From the NCBI GenBank assembly GCA_945957185.1, contig CAMFKA010000050.1, positions 1 to 11,299 of the forward strand: 11,299 nucleotides of DNA. The letters are read 5' to 3'. Position numbers and translations under genes: made by a program. Below, one piece after another: positions 5,738 to 11,299 of this stretch (positions are counted from its first letter, which is position 1; every line of letters begins with the position of its first letter). The notes under the pieces were generated by a model. The model ran no database searches, had not been told where the DNA came from, and saw nothing but the letters and a program-made list of their open reading frames with translations. This DNA comes from an uncultured Chlamydiaceae bacterium (lineage in GTDB: Bacteria > Chlamydiota > Chlamydiia > Chlamydiales > Parachlamydiaceae).

Positions 5738-7053
5738 TCGCTGTTCGTCCCTAAAAGGGTTTGGTTGGTGTAACCGTGGATGTTGACATTCACGAGATGC
5801 CCAACAAGGGCCGGATCGCCGGGGAAAAGGACGTTTTTCCAGCAGCGCGTGCGCCCTTTTAACATCCGAGGGTCTTTGCGGCTTTGCCTTTCTACAAGCA
5901 CTTCCACTTGAGTGTGTAAGAGCTGTTGCCGATGCTTTGCATAGACACCTTCTTGCAGATCCATTAAGCGTTGTAGACGTGAATCTTTCACCTCTTGGGG
6001 GATGTCGTCAACCCAACGCATCGCCGGAGTCCCTTTTCTAGGGCTATAGGTGTACAAGAAGCCTACTGAATATTCGATCTCTTTGAGAGCCTCGTAAGTC
6101 ATTTCAAACTCTTCGTCAGTTTCGGTGGGGAAGCCGACAATGATGTCAGTGCCTAGAGATACGTTAGGGACGAGGCTACGCAACATTTCCACTTTCTCTT
6201 TATACTGCTCTAGAGTATACATGCGGTGCATTTTCTTTAAAATGCGATTGGAGCCTGCTTGGAGCGGGAAATGGACGAATTCGGTAAGCGTGCGCAAGTC
6301 GCGGACTGCTTCCATTAACTCTCTAGTGATGTCGACAGGGTGGCTTGTCATGAAGCGCACACGCTCGATTCCAGGAATTTTATCGATTTGGTAGAGCAAG
6401 TCGTGGAAAAGAGTGCTCCATTCAGGGTGGTCTTTACCATAGCTGTTCACGTTTTGCCCAAGCAAAACAATCTCTTTGTACCCCTTTTCAGCCAGCTGTC
6501 GGCACTCTTCTAAAATGCTCTCCGGAGTCCGCGAAACTTCGGGGCCTCGGGTGTAAGGCACTACGCAGTAAGTGCAAAATTTGTCGCACCCGCGAATGAT
6601 GGAGACGTAGGCGATCACTTTGTCGTTGCGGTAAGCTTTTGTGTAATCGAGCTCAAAAGTGAACTGCTGATCAGTTTTAGAGGGCTTTGCGCCATTGGTT
6701 AAGACATCGTCCAAGATGACGTTTAGCTCGTGGATGTTGTTTGTCCCCATCACGAAGTCGATATGCGGAAGTTTTTTGAAGAGCGATTCTTTTTTTGCGT
6801 TCGCCATACAGCCCGTCACGCCGATAATCGCGTTTTTACGGTGAGAGCGCCCTAGTTTCCCTAGCTTTCCCATCACTTTTCTTTCAGCCAAGTCGCGAAT
6901 AGAACATGTATTATAGATGAGAAGGTCGGCAGAGTTTTCGTCCTCTGTCCTTTCAAGCCCTCTTTCCAAAAGTTGCCCCACCATAATTTCGGTGTCGAGC
7001 TCGTTCATTTGGCAGCCGTAGGTTCGTACAAAAAATGATTTTAACTGACGCAT
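5683..7053 (-). CDS. miaB: tRNA-2-methylthio-N6-isopentenyladenosine synthase (methylthiotransferase)
   Basis: This 456-residue radical SAM enzyme adds the methylthio group to i6A37 of tRNAs. The N-terminal domain opens with the hallmark TYGCQMN and has auxiliary iron-sulfur ligands C14, C50 (NTCSIRD) and C82 (GVTGCMA). The radical SAM core has C156, C160 and C163 in RGCDKFCTYCVVPYTRG, the MiaB consensus. A TRAM RNA-binding domain occupies about residues 376-438. The length is normal. The ATG at 7053 gives the conserved start of the family; the ribosome site (CGGAAAACAT) is weak. The final 18 codons lie antisense to the end of sodC. It diverges from rplM and has its own promoter. Confidence 0.97.
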   Translation of the reverse strand: MRQLKSFFVRTYGCQMNELDTEIMVGQLLERGLERTEDENSADLLIYNTCSIRDLAERKVMGKLGKLGRSHRKNAIIGVTGCMANAKKESLFKKLPHIDFVMGTNNIHELNVILDDVLTNGAKPSKTDQQFTFELDYTKAYRNDKVIAYVSIIRGCDKFCTYCVVPYTRGPEVSRTPESILEECRQLAEKGYKEIVLLGQNVNSYGKDHPEWSTLFHDLLYQIDKIPGIERVRFMTSHPVDITRELMEAVRDLRTLTEFVHFPLQAGSNRILKKMHRMYTLEQYKEKVEMLRSLVPNVSLGTDIIVGFPTETDEEFEMTYEALKEIEYSVGFLYTYSPRKGTPAMRWVDDIPQEVKDSRLQRLMDLQEGVYAKHRQQLLHTQVEVLVERQSRKDPRMLKGRTRCWKNVLFPGDPALVGHLVNVNIHGYTNQTLLGTNSDQCSMTPQATLPPAFPVG

Positions 7054-7088
7054 ATGTTTTCCGTTCTTTGCTAGATCAAGTAGAAGAG

Positions 7089-7117
7089 AGTGTATCCTCA
7101 GAGGTATTTTTTGTAAA
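7089..7117 (-). promoter_or_regulatory. Candidate promoter of miaB
   Basis: On the minus strand, TTTACA (7112-7117) and TACACT (7089-7094) are separated by exactly 17 bases. The predicted start near 7082 leaves a leader of about 29 bases. Confidence 0.55.
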
Positions 7118-7141
7118 AGAAGAAAAAGAATGCAAAATTTG

Positions 7142-7170
7142 TTGTCAAAAAGGAAAGGGATCGGTATGAT
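7142..7170 (+). promoter_or_regulatory. Promoter of the rplM-rpsI operon
   Basis: TTGTCA (7142-7147) and TATGAT (7165-7170) are each one base from consensus, with a 17-base spacer. The start would be near 7177, giving a leader of about 40 bases before rplM. This strength suits a ribosomal protein operon. Confidence 0.7.
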
Positions 7171-7216
7171 GGTGACATTGATTCATTGAAGATATATCAT
7201 TGCACAAGGTTTATAA

Positions 7217-7657
7217 ATGTTGTTGAGAGAAAAAACACCCCACCTCACCAAAGCACAAGTGAAACGTAACTGGATCGTCTTGGACGCAACCGGCAAAACA
7301 CTTGGTCGCCTAGCTTCTGAAATTGCAAAAATTCTGCAAGGAAAGCACAAGCCTGACTTTAGCGAACACATTGACACCGGCGATGGTGTTATTGTGATCA
7401 ACTGCGAAAAAATCGTTGTTACAGGCGCTAAAGAAGCTCAAAAAGTCTACCGCCATTACACTGGGTACATCGGCGGACTCCGCGAAATTCCTTACCGCAC
7501 GATGAAAGCTCGTAAACCCGAGTACATCATCGAACGCGCCGTTAAAGGGATGATGCCAAAAAATCGTATCGCTAGACACCAATACAGCAGACTCCGCGTC
7601 TACGTCGGTAACCAACACGATCAATCTGCTCAAAAACCCGTTCTAGTAAACGCTTAA
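7217..7657 (+). CDS. rplM: 50S ribosomal protein L13
   Basis: This 146-residue protein matches L13 throughout. It shows WIVLDATGKTLGRLASEIAK near residue 20, LQGKHKPDF, DTGDGVIVINCEKIVVTG, the YRHYTGYIGG segment and MMPKNRIARHQYSRLRVYVG near the end. It is an early-assembly protein that binds 23S rRNA. AAGG lies 7 bases before the ATG. It is the first gene of the conserved rplM-rpsI pair and is followed after 11 bp by rpsI. Confidence 0.98.
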   Translation: MLLREKTPHLTKAQVKRNWIVLDATGKTLGRLASEIAKILQGKHKPDFSEHIDTGDGVIVINCEKIVVTGAKEAQKVYRHYTGYIGGLREIPYRTMKARKPEYIIERAVKGMMPKNRIARHQYSRLRVYVGNQHDQSAQKPVLVNA

Positions 7658-7668
7658 GGAAAGTGATT

Positions 7669-8067
7669 ATGAAACAAGCTATTGAAGAAACTGTTGCAAT
7701 CGGAAGACGTAAAACTGCTGTTGCCTCCGTAAGACTCCGCGCAGGAGCAGGCGTTATCAACGTCAACGGCCGTCCTTTCGAAGAATACTTCCCTCTGGAA
7801 ATCCAACGTCAAGCCCTCCTCTCTCCTTTCGAAGCTGTAGGCGGCTGCAAAAATCATGACCTGGTTATCCGCGTAAAAGGCGGCGGTGTGGAAGCTCAAG
7901 CGATTGCAATCCGCTTAGGCGTTGCAAGAGCGCTCCTCGAGCAAGACGACACATTGCACCACGCATTTAAATCCAAAGGATTCCTCACTAGAGATCCAAG
8001 GAAAAAAGAAAGGAAGAAATACGGACGCGCTGGCGCTCGTAAACGCTTCCAATTCTCTAAACGTTAA
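7669..8067 (+). CDS. rpsI: 30S ribosomal protein S9
   Basis: This 132-residue protein shows the S9 hallmarks: IGRRKTAVASVRL at the start, INVNGRPFEEYFP, a GGGVEAQAIAIRLGVARAL segment and the basic C-terminus GRAGARKRFQFSKR, whose last Lys-Arg reaches the P-site tRNA. I chose the ATG at 7669 because AAGGA (7656-7660) sits 8 bases upstream. A GTG two codons earlier is possible but less well spaced. It is co-transcribed with rplM and ended by a strong hairpin. Confidence 0.98.
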   Translation: MKQAIEETVAIGRRKTAVASVRLRAGAGVINVNGRPFEEYFPLEIQRQALLSPFEAVGGCKNHDLVIRVKGGGVEAQAIAIRLGVARALLEQDDTLHHAFKSKGFLTRDPRKKERKKYGRAGARKRFQFSKR

Positions 8068-8104
8068 TCGTTTAGAAGAGAAGATTTCGACCCTACCTTC
8101 CCTG

Positions 8105-8140
8105 GCCTTCGCTTCCTTTACCGGTTGCGAAGGCTTTTTT
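8105..8140 (+). terminator. Intrinsic terminator of rplM-rpsI
   Basis: GCCTTCGC (8105-8112) pairs perfectly with GCGAAGGC (8127-8134) around a 14-base loop and is followed at once by six T, then GTTTT. It lies 38 bp after the rpsI stop. Confidence 0.9.
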
Positions 8141-8172
8141 GTTTTCCCAAATTTCCCGCCAGATGCGAGCTA

Positions 8173-8325
8173 AGTAACCTCACCCCTGCCCTTGCCCTTG
8201 CCCTTGCCCAAATTTTTCAATAGCCAAACCATCCCAACATCTGGTGCACACTTTGATAATCGAACGATTCAATATAAAATTTGGGCAAGGGCACGGGCAA
8301 GGGCAAGGGCAAGGGTGAAGTTACT
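8173..8325. repeat. Inverted pair of GGGCAA hexamer arrays with G-quadruplex potential
   Basis: The left arm (8173-8216) carries five C-runs on the plus strand in a CCCTTG hexamer. The right arm (8276-8325) carries six GGG runs (8283, 8289, 8295, 8301, 8307, 8313), each separated by 3-base loops. Both arms are flanked by AAATTT on the inner side and by GGTTACT/AGTTACT on the outer side, so they are inverted copies of one unit with one extra hexamer in the right copy. The spacer is about 59 bp. Each array fits the usual quadruplex rule of four G-triplets, one on each strand. In RNA the two arms could also form a long hairpin. The stretch lies between the rpsI terminator and the outer-membrane protein gene and is not coding. 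Confidence 0.85.
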
Positions 8326-8360
8326 ACCCCGCATCTGGTGGAGACTTCGATAATCGAACA
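8238..8360 (+). repeat. Two direct repeats carrying a TCGATAATCGA-type dyad
   Basis: Copy A (8238-8264) and copy B (8332-8358) both read CATCTGGTG, then ACTT, then GATAATCGAAC, with three mismatches in 27 bases and a 94-bp period. Copy B contains a perfect palindrome TTCGAT-A-ATCGAA (8346-8358); copy A has one mismatch in it (8252-8264). The copies bracket the G-rich array, as expected for paired operator sites or for a duplicated unit. Confidence 0.7.
8253..8280 (+). promoter_or_regulatory. Possible promoter of the outer-membrane protein gene
   Basis: TTGATA (8253-8258) and TAAAAT (8275-8280) are 16 bases apart. The -35 lies inside the dyad of repeat copy A, and transcription would start in the G-rich array. 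The leader would be about 150 bases. This is a weak call from sequence alone. Confidence 0.3.
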
Positions 8361-8440
8361 GACAAACAAATTTATTTACAAAAACAGACGGCTACGCAAC
8401 AATGAACCTCTATGGCAAAAACTCAACTATTGGGAATACT

Positions 8441-9085
8441 ATGAAGAAGTCGTTGATCCTCCTAGCTACTCTGATGCACATTTCGCTACCGGCAGAAGCA
8501 ATCTCATCTTGCTGCTGCAACCCCACAAAATGTCCGGGGGGGAACTTTTATATTGCCGGCTTTGGAGGTTACAACTGGACCGCAAAAGATGGATTTGCCG
8601 TTCCCCGTAATCCCGTACCAAGTACTACAGGGCAACCCGATAACACAGCTCCCCAACCACACATCAATCAGCGTCGCTGGAAGCCCGGTTACGATGTGGG
8701 AGGCAGCGCTGGTTACCGCTGGAATAACGGTTTTAGAATAGAAGCAGAAGGGAGCTTCCGCTACAACAAACGAAAAGGTCACAACGAAACAAAAGGGAAC
8801 CACCAAAGCGCCGCTGCTTTAGCGAACGCGCTCTATCAATTTAACCTTTGGTGCTTACCTGTCGACATCTTTTTCGGTGCGGGTTTGGGATATGGCAACT
8901 GCTATCACAAGCATCACGGTCATAGTGATAACGACCGTGATGGATTTGCTTGGCAATTGATTGGCGGACTGTCCTTCCCATTCTGGGATAAATTTGAGTT
9001 CACATTAGACTACCGTTACTTCACAGAACAACGTGCTAAATTCCGCAACAACGCCGTCAATGCCGGGTTGAGAATTAACCTGTAA
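8441..9085 (+). CDS. Small outer-membrane beta-barrel protein (OmpA-barrel/surface-antigen type), Cys-rich N-terminus
   Basis: This 214-residue protein has a signal peptide (MKKSLILLATLMHISLPAEA, residues 1-20). Mature residues 24-31 hold four cysteines (CCC at 24-26, C31), with further Cys at 138 and 154. The rest shows alternating strands with aromatic girdles: NFYIAGFGGYNW, GYDVGGSAGYRW, GFRIEAEGSFRYN, VDIFFGAGLGYGNCY, FEFTLDYRYF and a final NAGLRINL strand. This is the pattern of an eight-strand barrel of the OmpA/Omp25-like surface antigens. One putative loop (155-168) is His-rich and holds a DNDRDG motif. I start at the ATG at 8441, since it yields a proper signal peptide and has GGGA just upstream. 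The ATG at 8402 would place 13 extra residues before it without a ribosome site. The gene converges on menA, overlapping by 11 bp. Confidence 0.85.
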   Translation: MKKSLILLATLMHISLPAEAISSCCCNPTKCPGGNFYIAGFGGYNWTAKDGFAVPRNPVPSTTGQPDNTAPQPHINQRRWKPGYDVGGSAGYRWNNGFRIEAEGSFRYNKRKGHNETKGNHQSAAALANALYQFNLWCLPVDIFFGAGLGYGNCYHKHHGHSDNDRDGFAWQLIGGLSFPFWDKFEFTLDYRYFTEQRAKFRNNAVNAGLRINL

Positions 9086-9956
9086 TTATACCGACAATGA
9101 AAAGGGTCCCAAACAGCAGATGATGCAATGCGGAGACCCCTAAAAATGTGTTGTACTTTGTTGAAGGTTCGGTTTTAAACACTCCATAGATCAATACAAG
9201 CGCAATAGGGAGCGCTGCGAAAGGCAGGTAGCCCGCAAGTGGGTAACCCCAATGAATCCAGTGGCTTCCTAAAGCGTAAGGCGTCAGCAATAGCGCCGCG
9301 ATCAAATACTTTGCAAAAGTTACTCCAAAGCGCACTGCCAATGTTTTCTTTCCGGTTGTGGCATCTTCCTCGCGATCTCTGAGGTTATTAATCGAAGCAA
9401 TTGCCGCTGCCAACAGTCCAATCTGAGCACCTAAAACAACCGAATCGAAAGACCAGTGTTGTGCTTGTAAAAAGTAAGAAGCGGCGGTAGCGACAATCCC
9501 GAAGAATAGAAAAGCAAACAGCTCACCCAATCCATTAGTAGACAAAGGGAAGGGGCCTCCGGTGTAAGCATATCCACAAAGGAGCGACACACCAAAAACA
9601 ATAGAAAGTTCCGGACCTCCCCGAAAAATCAAGGGCAATCCCAAAATAGCGGAGGCTAACAAGCAGCCGATCCCCACTCTAAGAACTTCGTTTTCCGACA
9701 GAAAACCCGCGTGGCAAACTCTGATAGGTCCTAATCGTCGCTCCGTGTCTCTCCCGCGCATTGAATCGAGGGCGTCGTTGATCAAATTCGTTGCAATTTG
9801 GATGAGCAAAGAGCAAATCAAGCAGAGGGAAAGGATTCCCCATGAGATAGCGTGTTCTTTTTCGTAAGCAAGAGCGGCGCCCGCAGCGAAAGGAACGATC
9901 GCAGCAGTGAGAGTTTTGGGTCTGGCAGCTAAGATCCAGGAGCTAACATTTTTCAT
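9075..9956 (-). CDS. menA: MenA-type prenyltransferase of menaquinone synthesis
   Basis: This 293-residue UbiA-superfamily membrane enzyme has about eight or nine hydrophobic helices. The first Asp-rich motif is in NLINDALDSMRGRD (N57, D61, D64, D70), followed by the RRLGP segment. The second is in NNLRDREEDATTGKKTL (D194, D198). YTGGPFPLSTNGLGE lies at about 131-145. These are typical of MenA, which attaches the polyprenyl tail to dihydroxynaphthoate. Chlamydiae are thought to use the futalosine route, so the acceptor may be a 1,4-dihydroxy-6-naphthoate derivative; this cannot be told from sequence here. CAAGGA sits about 7 bases before the ATG. It converges on the outer-membrane protein gene and diverges from the TIM-barrel gene. 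Confidence 0.93.
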   Translation of the reverse strand: MKNVSSWILAARPKTLTAAIVPFAAGAALAYEKEHAISWGILSLCLICSLLIQIATNLINDALDSMRGRDTERRLGPIRVCHAGFLSENEVLRVGIGCLLASAILGLPLIFRGGPELSIVFGVSLLCGYAYTGGPFPLSTNGLGELFAFLFFGIVATAASYFLQAQHWSFDSVVLGAQIGLLAAAIASINNLRDREEDATTGKKTLAVRFGVTFAKYLIAALLLTPYALGSHWIHWGYPLAGYLPFAALPIALVLIYGVFKTEPSTKYNTFLGVSALHHLLFGTLFIVGIITG

Positions 9957-10001
9957 ATAAAATCCTTGGTAAGAGGGGAGCTTAGCAGATGATAAAATTA
10001 T

Positions 10002-10023
10002 TTACATCATAATCGACATGTAA
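10002..10023. promoter_or_regulatory. Palindrome in the menA / TIM-barrel divergent spacer
   Basis: TTACAT (10002-10007) and ATGTAA (10018-10023) are perfect inverted arms around 10 bases, a spacing typical of dimeric repressor sites. On the plus strand TTTACA (10001-10006) could serve as a -35 for the gene at 10055. On the minus strand the ATGTAA arm reads TTACAT, 17 bases before TAATTT, toward menA. No clear plus-strand -10 was found. Confidence 0.35.
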
Positions 10024-10054
10024 GAGGATAAAGATAGGAAGGTAGGGGGATAAA

Positions 10055-10927
10055 ATGTATACGGTACTGAATGTCACAGGGGAATTGAATTCCGGAAATA
10101 TCGGAATTGTCCTCAATAATTTCGAAACCGCGTGTCAATTGGCCGCCAAATTTCACTATGACGGCGTCAATATACAGCTTCACGAAGAGAACGCGCTCCC
10201 TCTATCAGATAAAAAAGGACTTTTGACCCGTTACAATTTAATACCCGCATCTGCCGCCTGTTCGGTCTTGGTGACCGAGTATTTTTCTGACCACGAATTC
10301 AAGAAAAGTTTGAAAATTTTTGAAAAAGATGCCGAAGCGTTGAACTATTTGGGTTGCAGCACAGTGACTATGGCCATAGATCCTTTTGCTCATCAGTACA
10401 ACTATTACGACAATTTTAGGTTGATCTCTCAAAGACTTAAAAAATTAAAACCGATTCTGCAAGAACATGGGATAAAATTAGCTTTAGAATTTATTGGAGC
10501 ATCCACACGACGCCTGAATGTGCCGTACGATTTTGTACACACGTTGGATGGGGTGCGGTGTTTGATCGCAGCAGCGGAATTGGAAGAGTGCGCGGGAATT
10601 ACCTTGGACGCGTATCAATGGACAGCGAGTGGGGGATCGATATTAGATATCATGCACCTGCCGACCGATTACATTTTGTATGTGGAATTAGGTGACTCCT
10701 CGATCCGGTACGATTTGTATACGATGCCGGAATATGAGAGAGAGCTTCCGTTGACCACCGGGGTGGTGAACGTGGAGGGATTGTTAGAGGAGTTGACACG
10801 CAAGCATTATAAAGGGCCTATTTGCATAGAGCCCTGGAATGCCAAATTGAAAGCGATGGAGCCTGAGGAAGCTGTAAAAGCTGTAAAGGCGTCAATTGAC
10901 GACTGCATGCGCATCGTAACATATTAA
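10055..10927 (+). CDS. Sugar phosphate isomerase/epimerase or AP endonuclease 2-like TIM-barrel protein
   Basis: This 290-residue soluble protein has an alternating strand-helix pattern. Conserved acidic ends of barrel strands fit metal ligands of the xylose-isomerase-like/IolE/AP-endonuclease-2 superfamily: E145 in KLALEFIG, D185 in GITLDAYQW, the YVELGD segment near 209-214 and E259 in GPICIEPWNAK. The strand starts DGVNIQLHEE (36-45) and STVTMAIDP (102-110) also fit the fold. The catalytic His of true DNA-repair Nfo proteins is not evident, so a sugar isomerase/epimerase role is more likely; the substrate is unknown. A strong ribosome site (GTAGGGGG) precedes the ATG by 4-5 bases. It is a single gene with its own probable terminator. 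Codon use is AT-leaning compared with its neighbours, but not strikingly so. Confidence 0.8.
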   Translation: MYTVLNVTGELNSGNIGIVLNNFETACQLAAKFHYDGVNIQLHEENALPLSDKKGLLTRYNLIPASAACSVLVTEYFSDHEFKKSLKIFEKDAEALNYLGCSTVTMAIDPFAHQYNYYDNFRLISQRLKKLKPILQEHGIKLALEFIGASTRRLNVPYDFVHTLDGVRCLIAAAELEECAGITLDAYQWTASGGSILDIMHLPTDYILYVELGDSSIRYDLYTMPEYERELPLTTGVVNVEGLLEELTRKHYKGPICIEPWNAKLKAMEPEEAVKAVKASIDDCMRIVTY

Positions 10928-10928
10928 A

Positions 10929-10959
10929 GTCATTGTGCCGGGAGGCATGACAAGTTTTT
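10929..10959 (+). terminator. Probable terminator after the TIM-barrel gene
   Basis: GTCAT...GCC (10929-10939, with a 3-base bulge) pairs with GGCATGAC (10944-10951) around a GGGA tetraloop. AAG and five T follow. It begins one base after the stop codon. The bulge weakens it. Confidence 0.5.
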
Positions 10960-10979
10960 CAAACGGAAAGTAGTTTGCA

Positions 10980-11299
10980 TTTTGCCGCTGAGCCCCTTGG
11001 GCCAATGTCGTCCATTAAACATTTATGTCGGCCTTTCAGGCCTCGGTTTTAATTTTTCCCTTTACCCAGGTTTCCGTTCGCTGTGCTCACTCCAACCTGG
11101 GCTACGATATTTCAGCCCTTTGGGCTTCAGCCGCAGAAATCGTGTTCAGAAATTGTTTTCATAATATAATATGTGTTAAGTCCCACAGGGACGGAATATC
11201 ATAGCCCAGGTGAGTGTGGCTACTTTTGGTTGGAAGGCGGCGTATCCTATGCCGCGGATGCGGCTAAAGCATGTAGCCACACGCGTGAGCGTGTGGTAA
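10980..11299. repeat. Palindrome-rich non-coding element made of many short hairpins; right end beyond the window
   Basis: At least seven inverted repeats are visible. They are GCCC-CTT-GGGC (10992-11002), GGCCT-TTC-AGGCC (11030-11042), CCCAGGTT/AACCTGGG (11065-11072 / 11094-11101), AGCCC-TTT-GGGCT (11114-11126), GTCCC-ACA-GGGAC (11180-11192), GTGTGGCTAC/GTAGCCACAC (11214-11223 / 11273-11282) and CACACGC-GTGA-GCGTGTG (11278-11295). In addition, 11094-11110 recurs inverted at 11196-11211 with a single internal mismatch. No convincing gene is present. It resembles dispersed hairpin repeats I know from Planctomycetes, Verrucomicrobia and Chlamydiae genomes, which are often mis-annotated as small proteins. 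Whether it repeats elsewhere in this genome cannot be seen here. Confidence 0.75.

Noticed and set aside
5749..5759. CCCT-AAA-AGGG mini-hairpin as a sodC terminator
   Set aside because: There are only four base pairs, it lies inside miaB coding sequence and no proper T-tract follows.
7663..7668. GTG start for rpsI two codons upstream
   Set aside because: It lies only 2 bases after AAGGA, too close; the ATG at 7669 has normal spacing.
8183..8315. Possible CRISPR-like array
   Set aside because: The repeats are uninterrupted hexamers without unique spacers, and there are no cas genes.
8402..8440. Earlier ATG giving 13 extra residues to the outer-membrane protein
   Set aside because: It would bury the signal peptide and lacks a Shine-Dalgarno; the ATG at 8441 has both.
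8281..8610. Open frame from TTG encoding Gly-Lys repeats, then out of frame with the outer-membrane protein
   Set aside because: It is just the hexamer array translated, has no ribosome site and overlaps the well-supported barrel gene in another frame.
10982..11164. 60-residue open frame in the palindromic region
   Set aside because: Its peptide follows the hairpin sequences, has no ribosome site and no family features; such frames are common artefacts in palindromic repeats.

Overview
The window looks like chromosomal DNA from a member of the Chlamydiae, most likely an amoeba-associated or environmental lineage such as Waddlia or Parachlamydia relatives. This is an inference from gene content, not a database match. 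The signs are moderate GC, a eukaryote-like ribonuclease-inhibitor-type leucine-rich-repeat (LRR) protein beside housekeeping genes, a hemW gene preceded by a small coiled-coil/acidic protein, a Cys-rich outer-membrane protein, and sigma66-like promoters. There is no CRISPR array, tRNA, rRNA or transposase gene.

Region 1-5117 is a minus-strand block, read right to left. It holds a CcsA-type cytochrome c assembly protein, a coiled-coil/acidic protein of unknown function, the HemW-type radical SAM heme chaperone, peptide deformylase, an LRR protein that is an effector candidate, and an HI0933-type flavoprotein cut by the window edge. Gaps are short (38, about 7, 9 and 46 bp, then a 4-bp ATGA overlap), so the block could be one transcript. 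CcsA and HemW both relate to heme and respiration. A hairpin covers the Shine-Dalgarno of the LRR gene.

Region 5118-7053 has a secreted Cu/Zn superoxide dismutase on the plus strand. It converges on, and overlaps by 55 bp, the tRNA methylthiotransferase gene miaB on the minus strand. miaB and the ribosomal operon rplM-rpsI (7217-8067, plus strand) diverge from a 163-bp spacer with a good promoter facing each way. A strong intrinsic terminator closes rpsI.

Region 8141-8440 is non-coding and structured. It holds two inverted arrays of a GGGCAA hexamer (G-quadruplex potential on both strands) and two copies of a direct repeat carrying an operator-like dyad. It lies upstream of a small outer-membrane beta-barrel protein (8441-9085). 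That gene converges on menA (9075-9956, minus), a menaquinone prenyltransferase. A divergent spacer with a palindrome separates menA from a TIM-barrel sugar-isomerase/AP-endonuclease-2-like protein (10055-10927).

Region 10928-11299 is non-coding. After a probable terminator comes an unusually dense cluster of short perfect hairpins, which resembles a dispersed palindromic repeat element rather than a gene.
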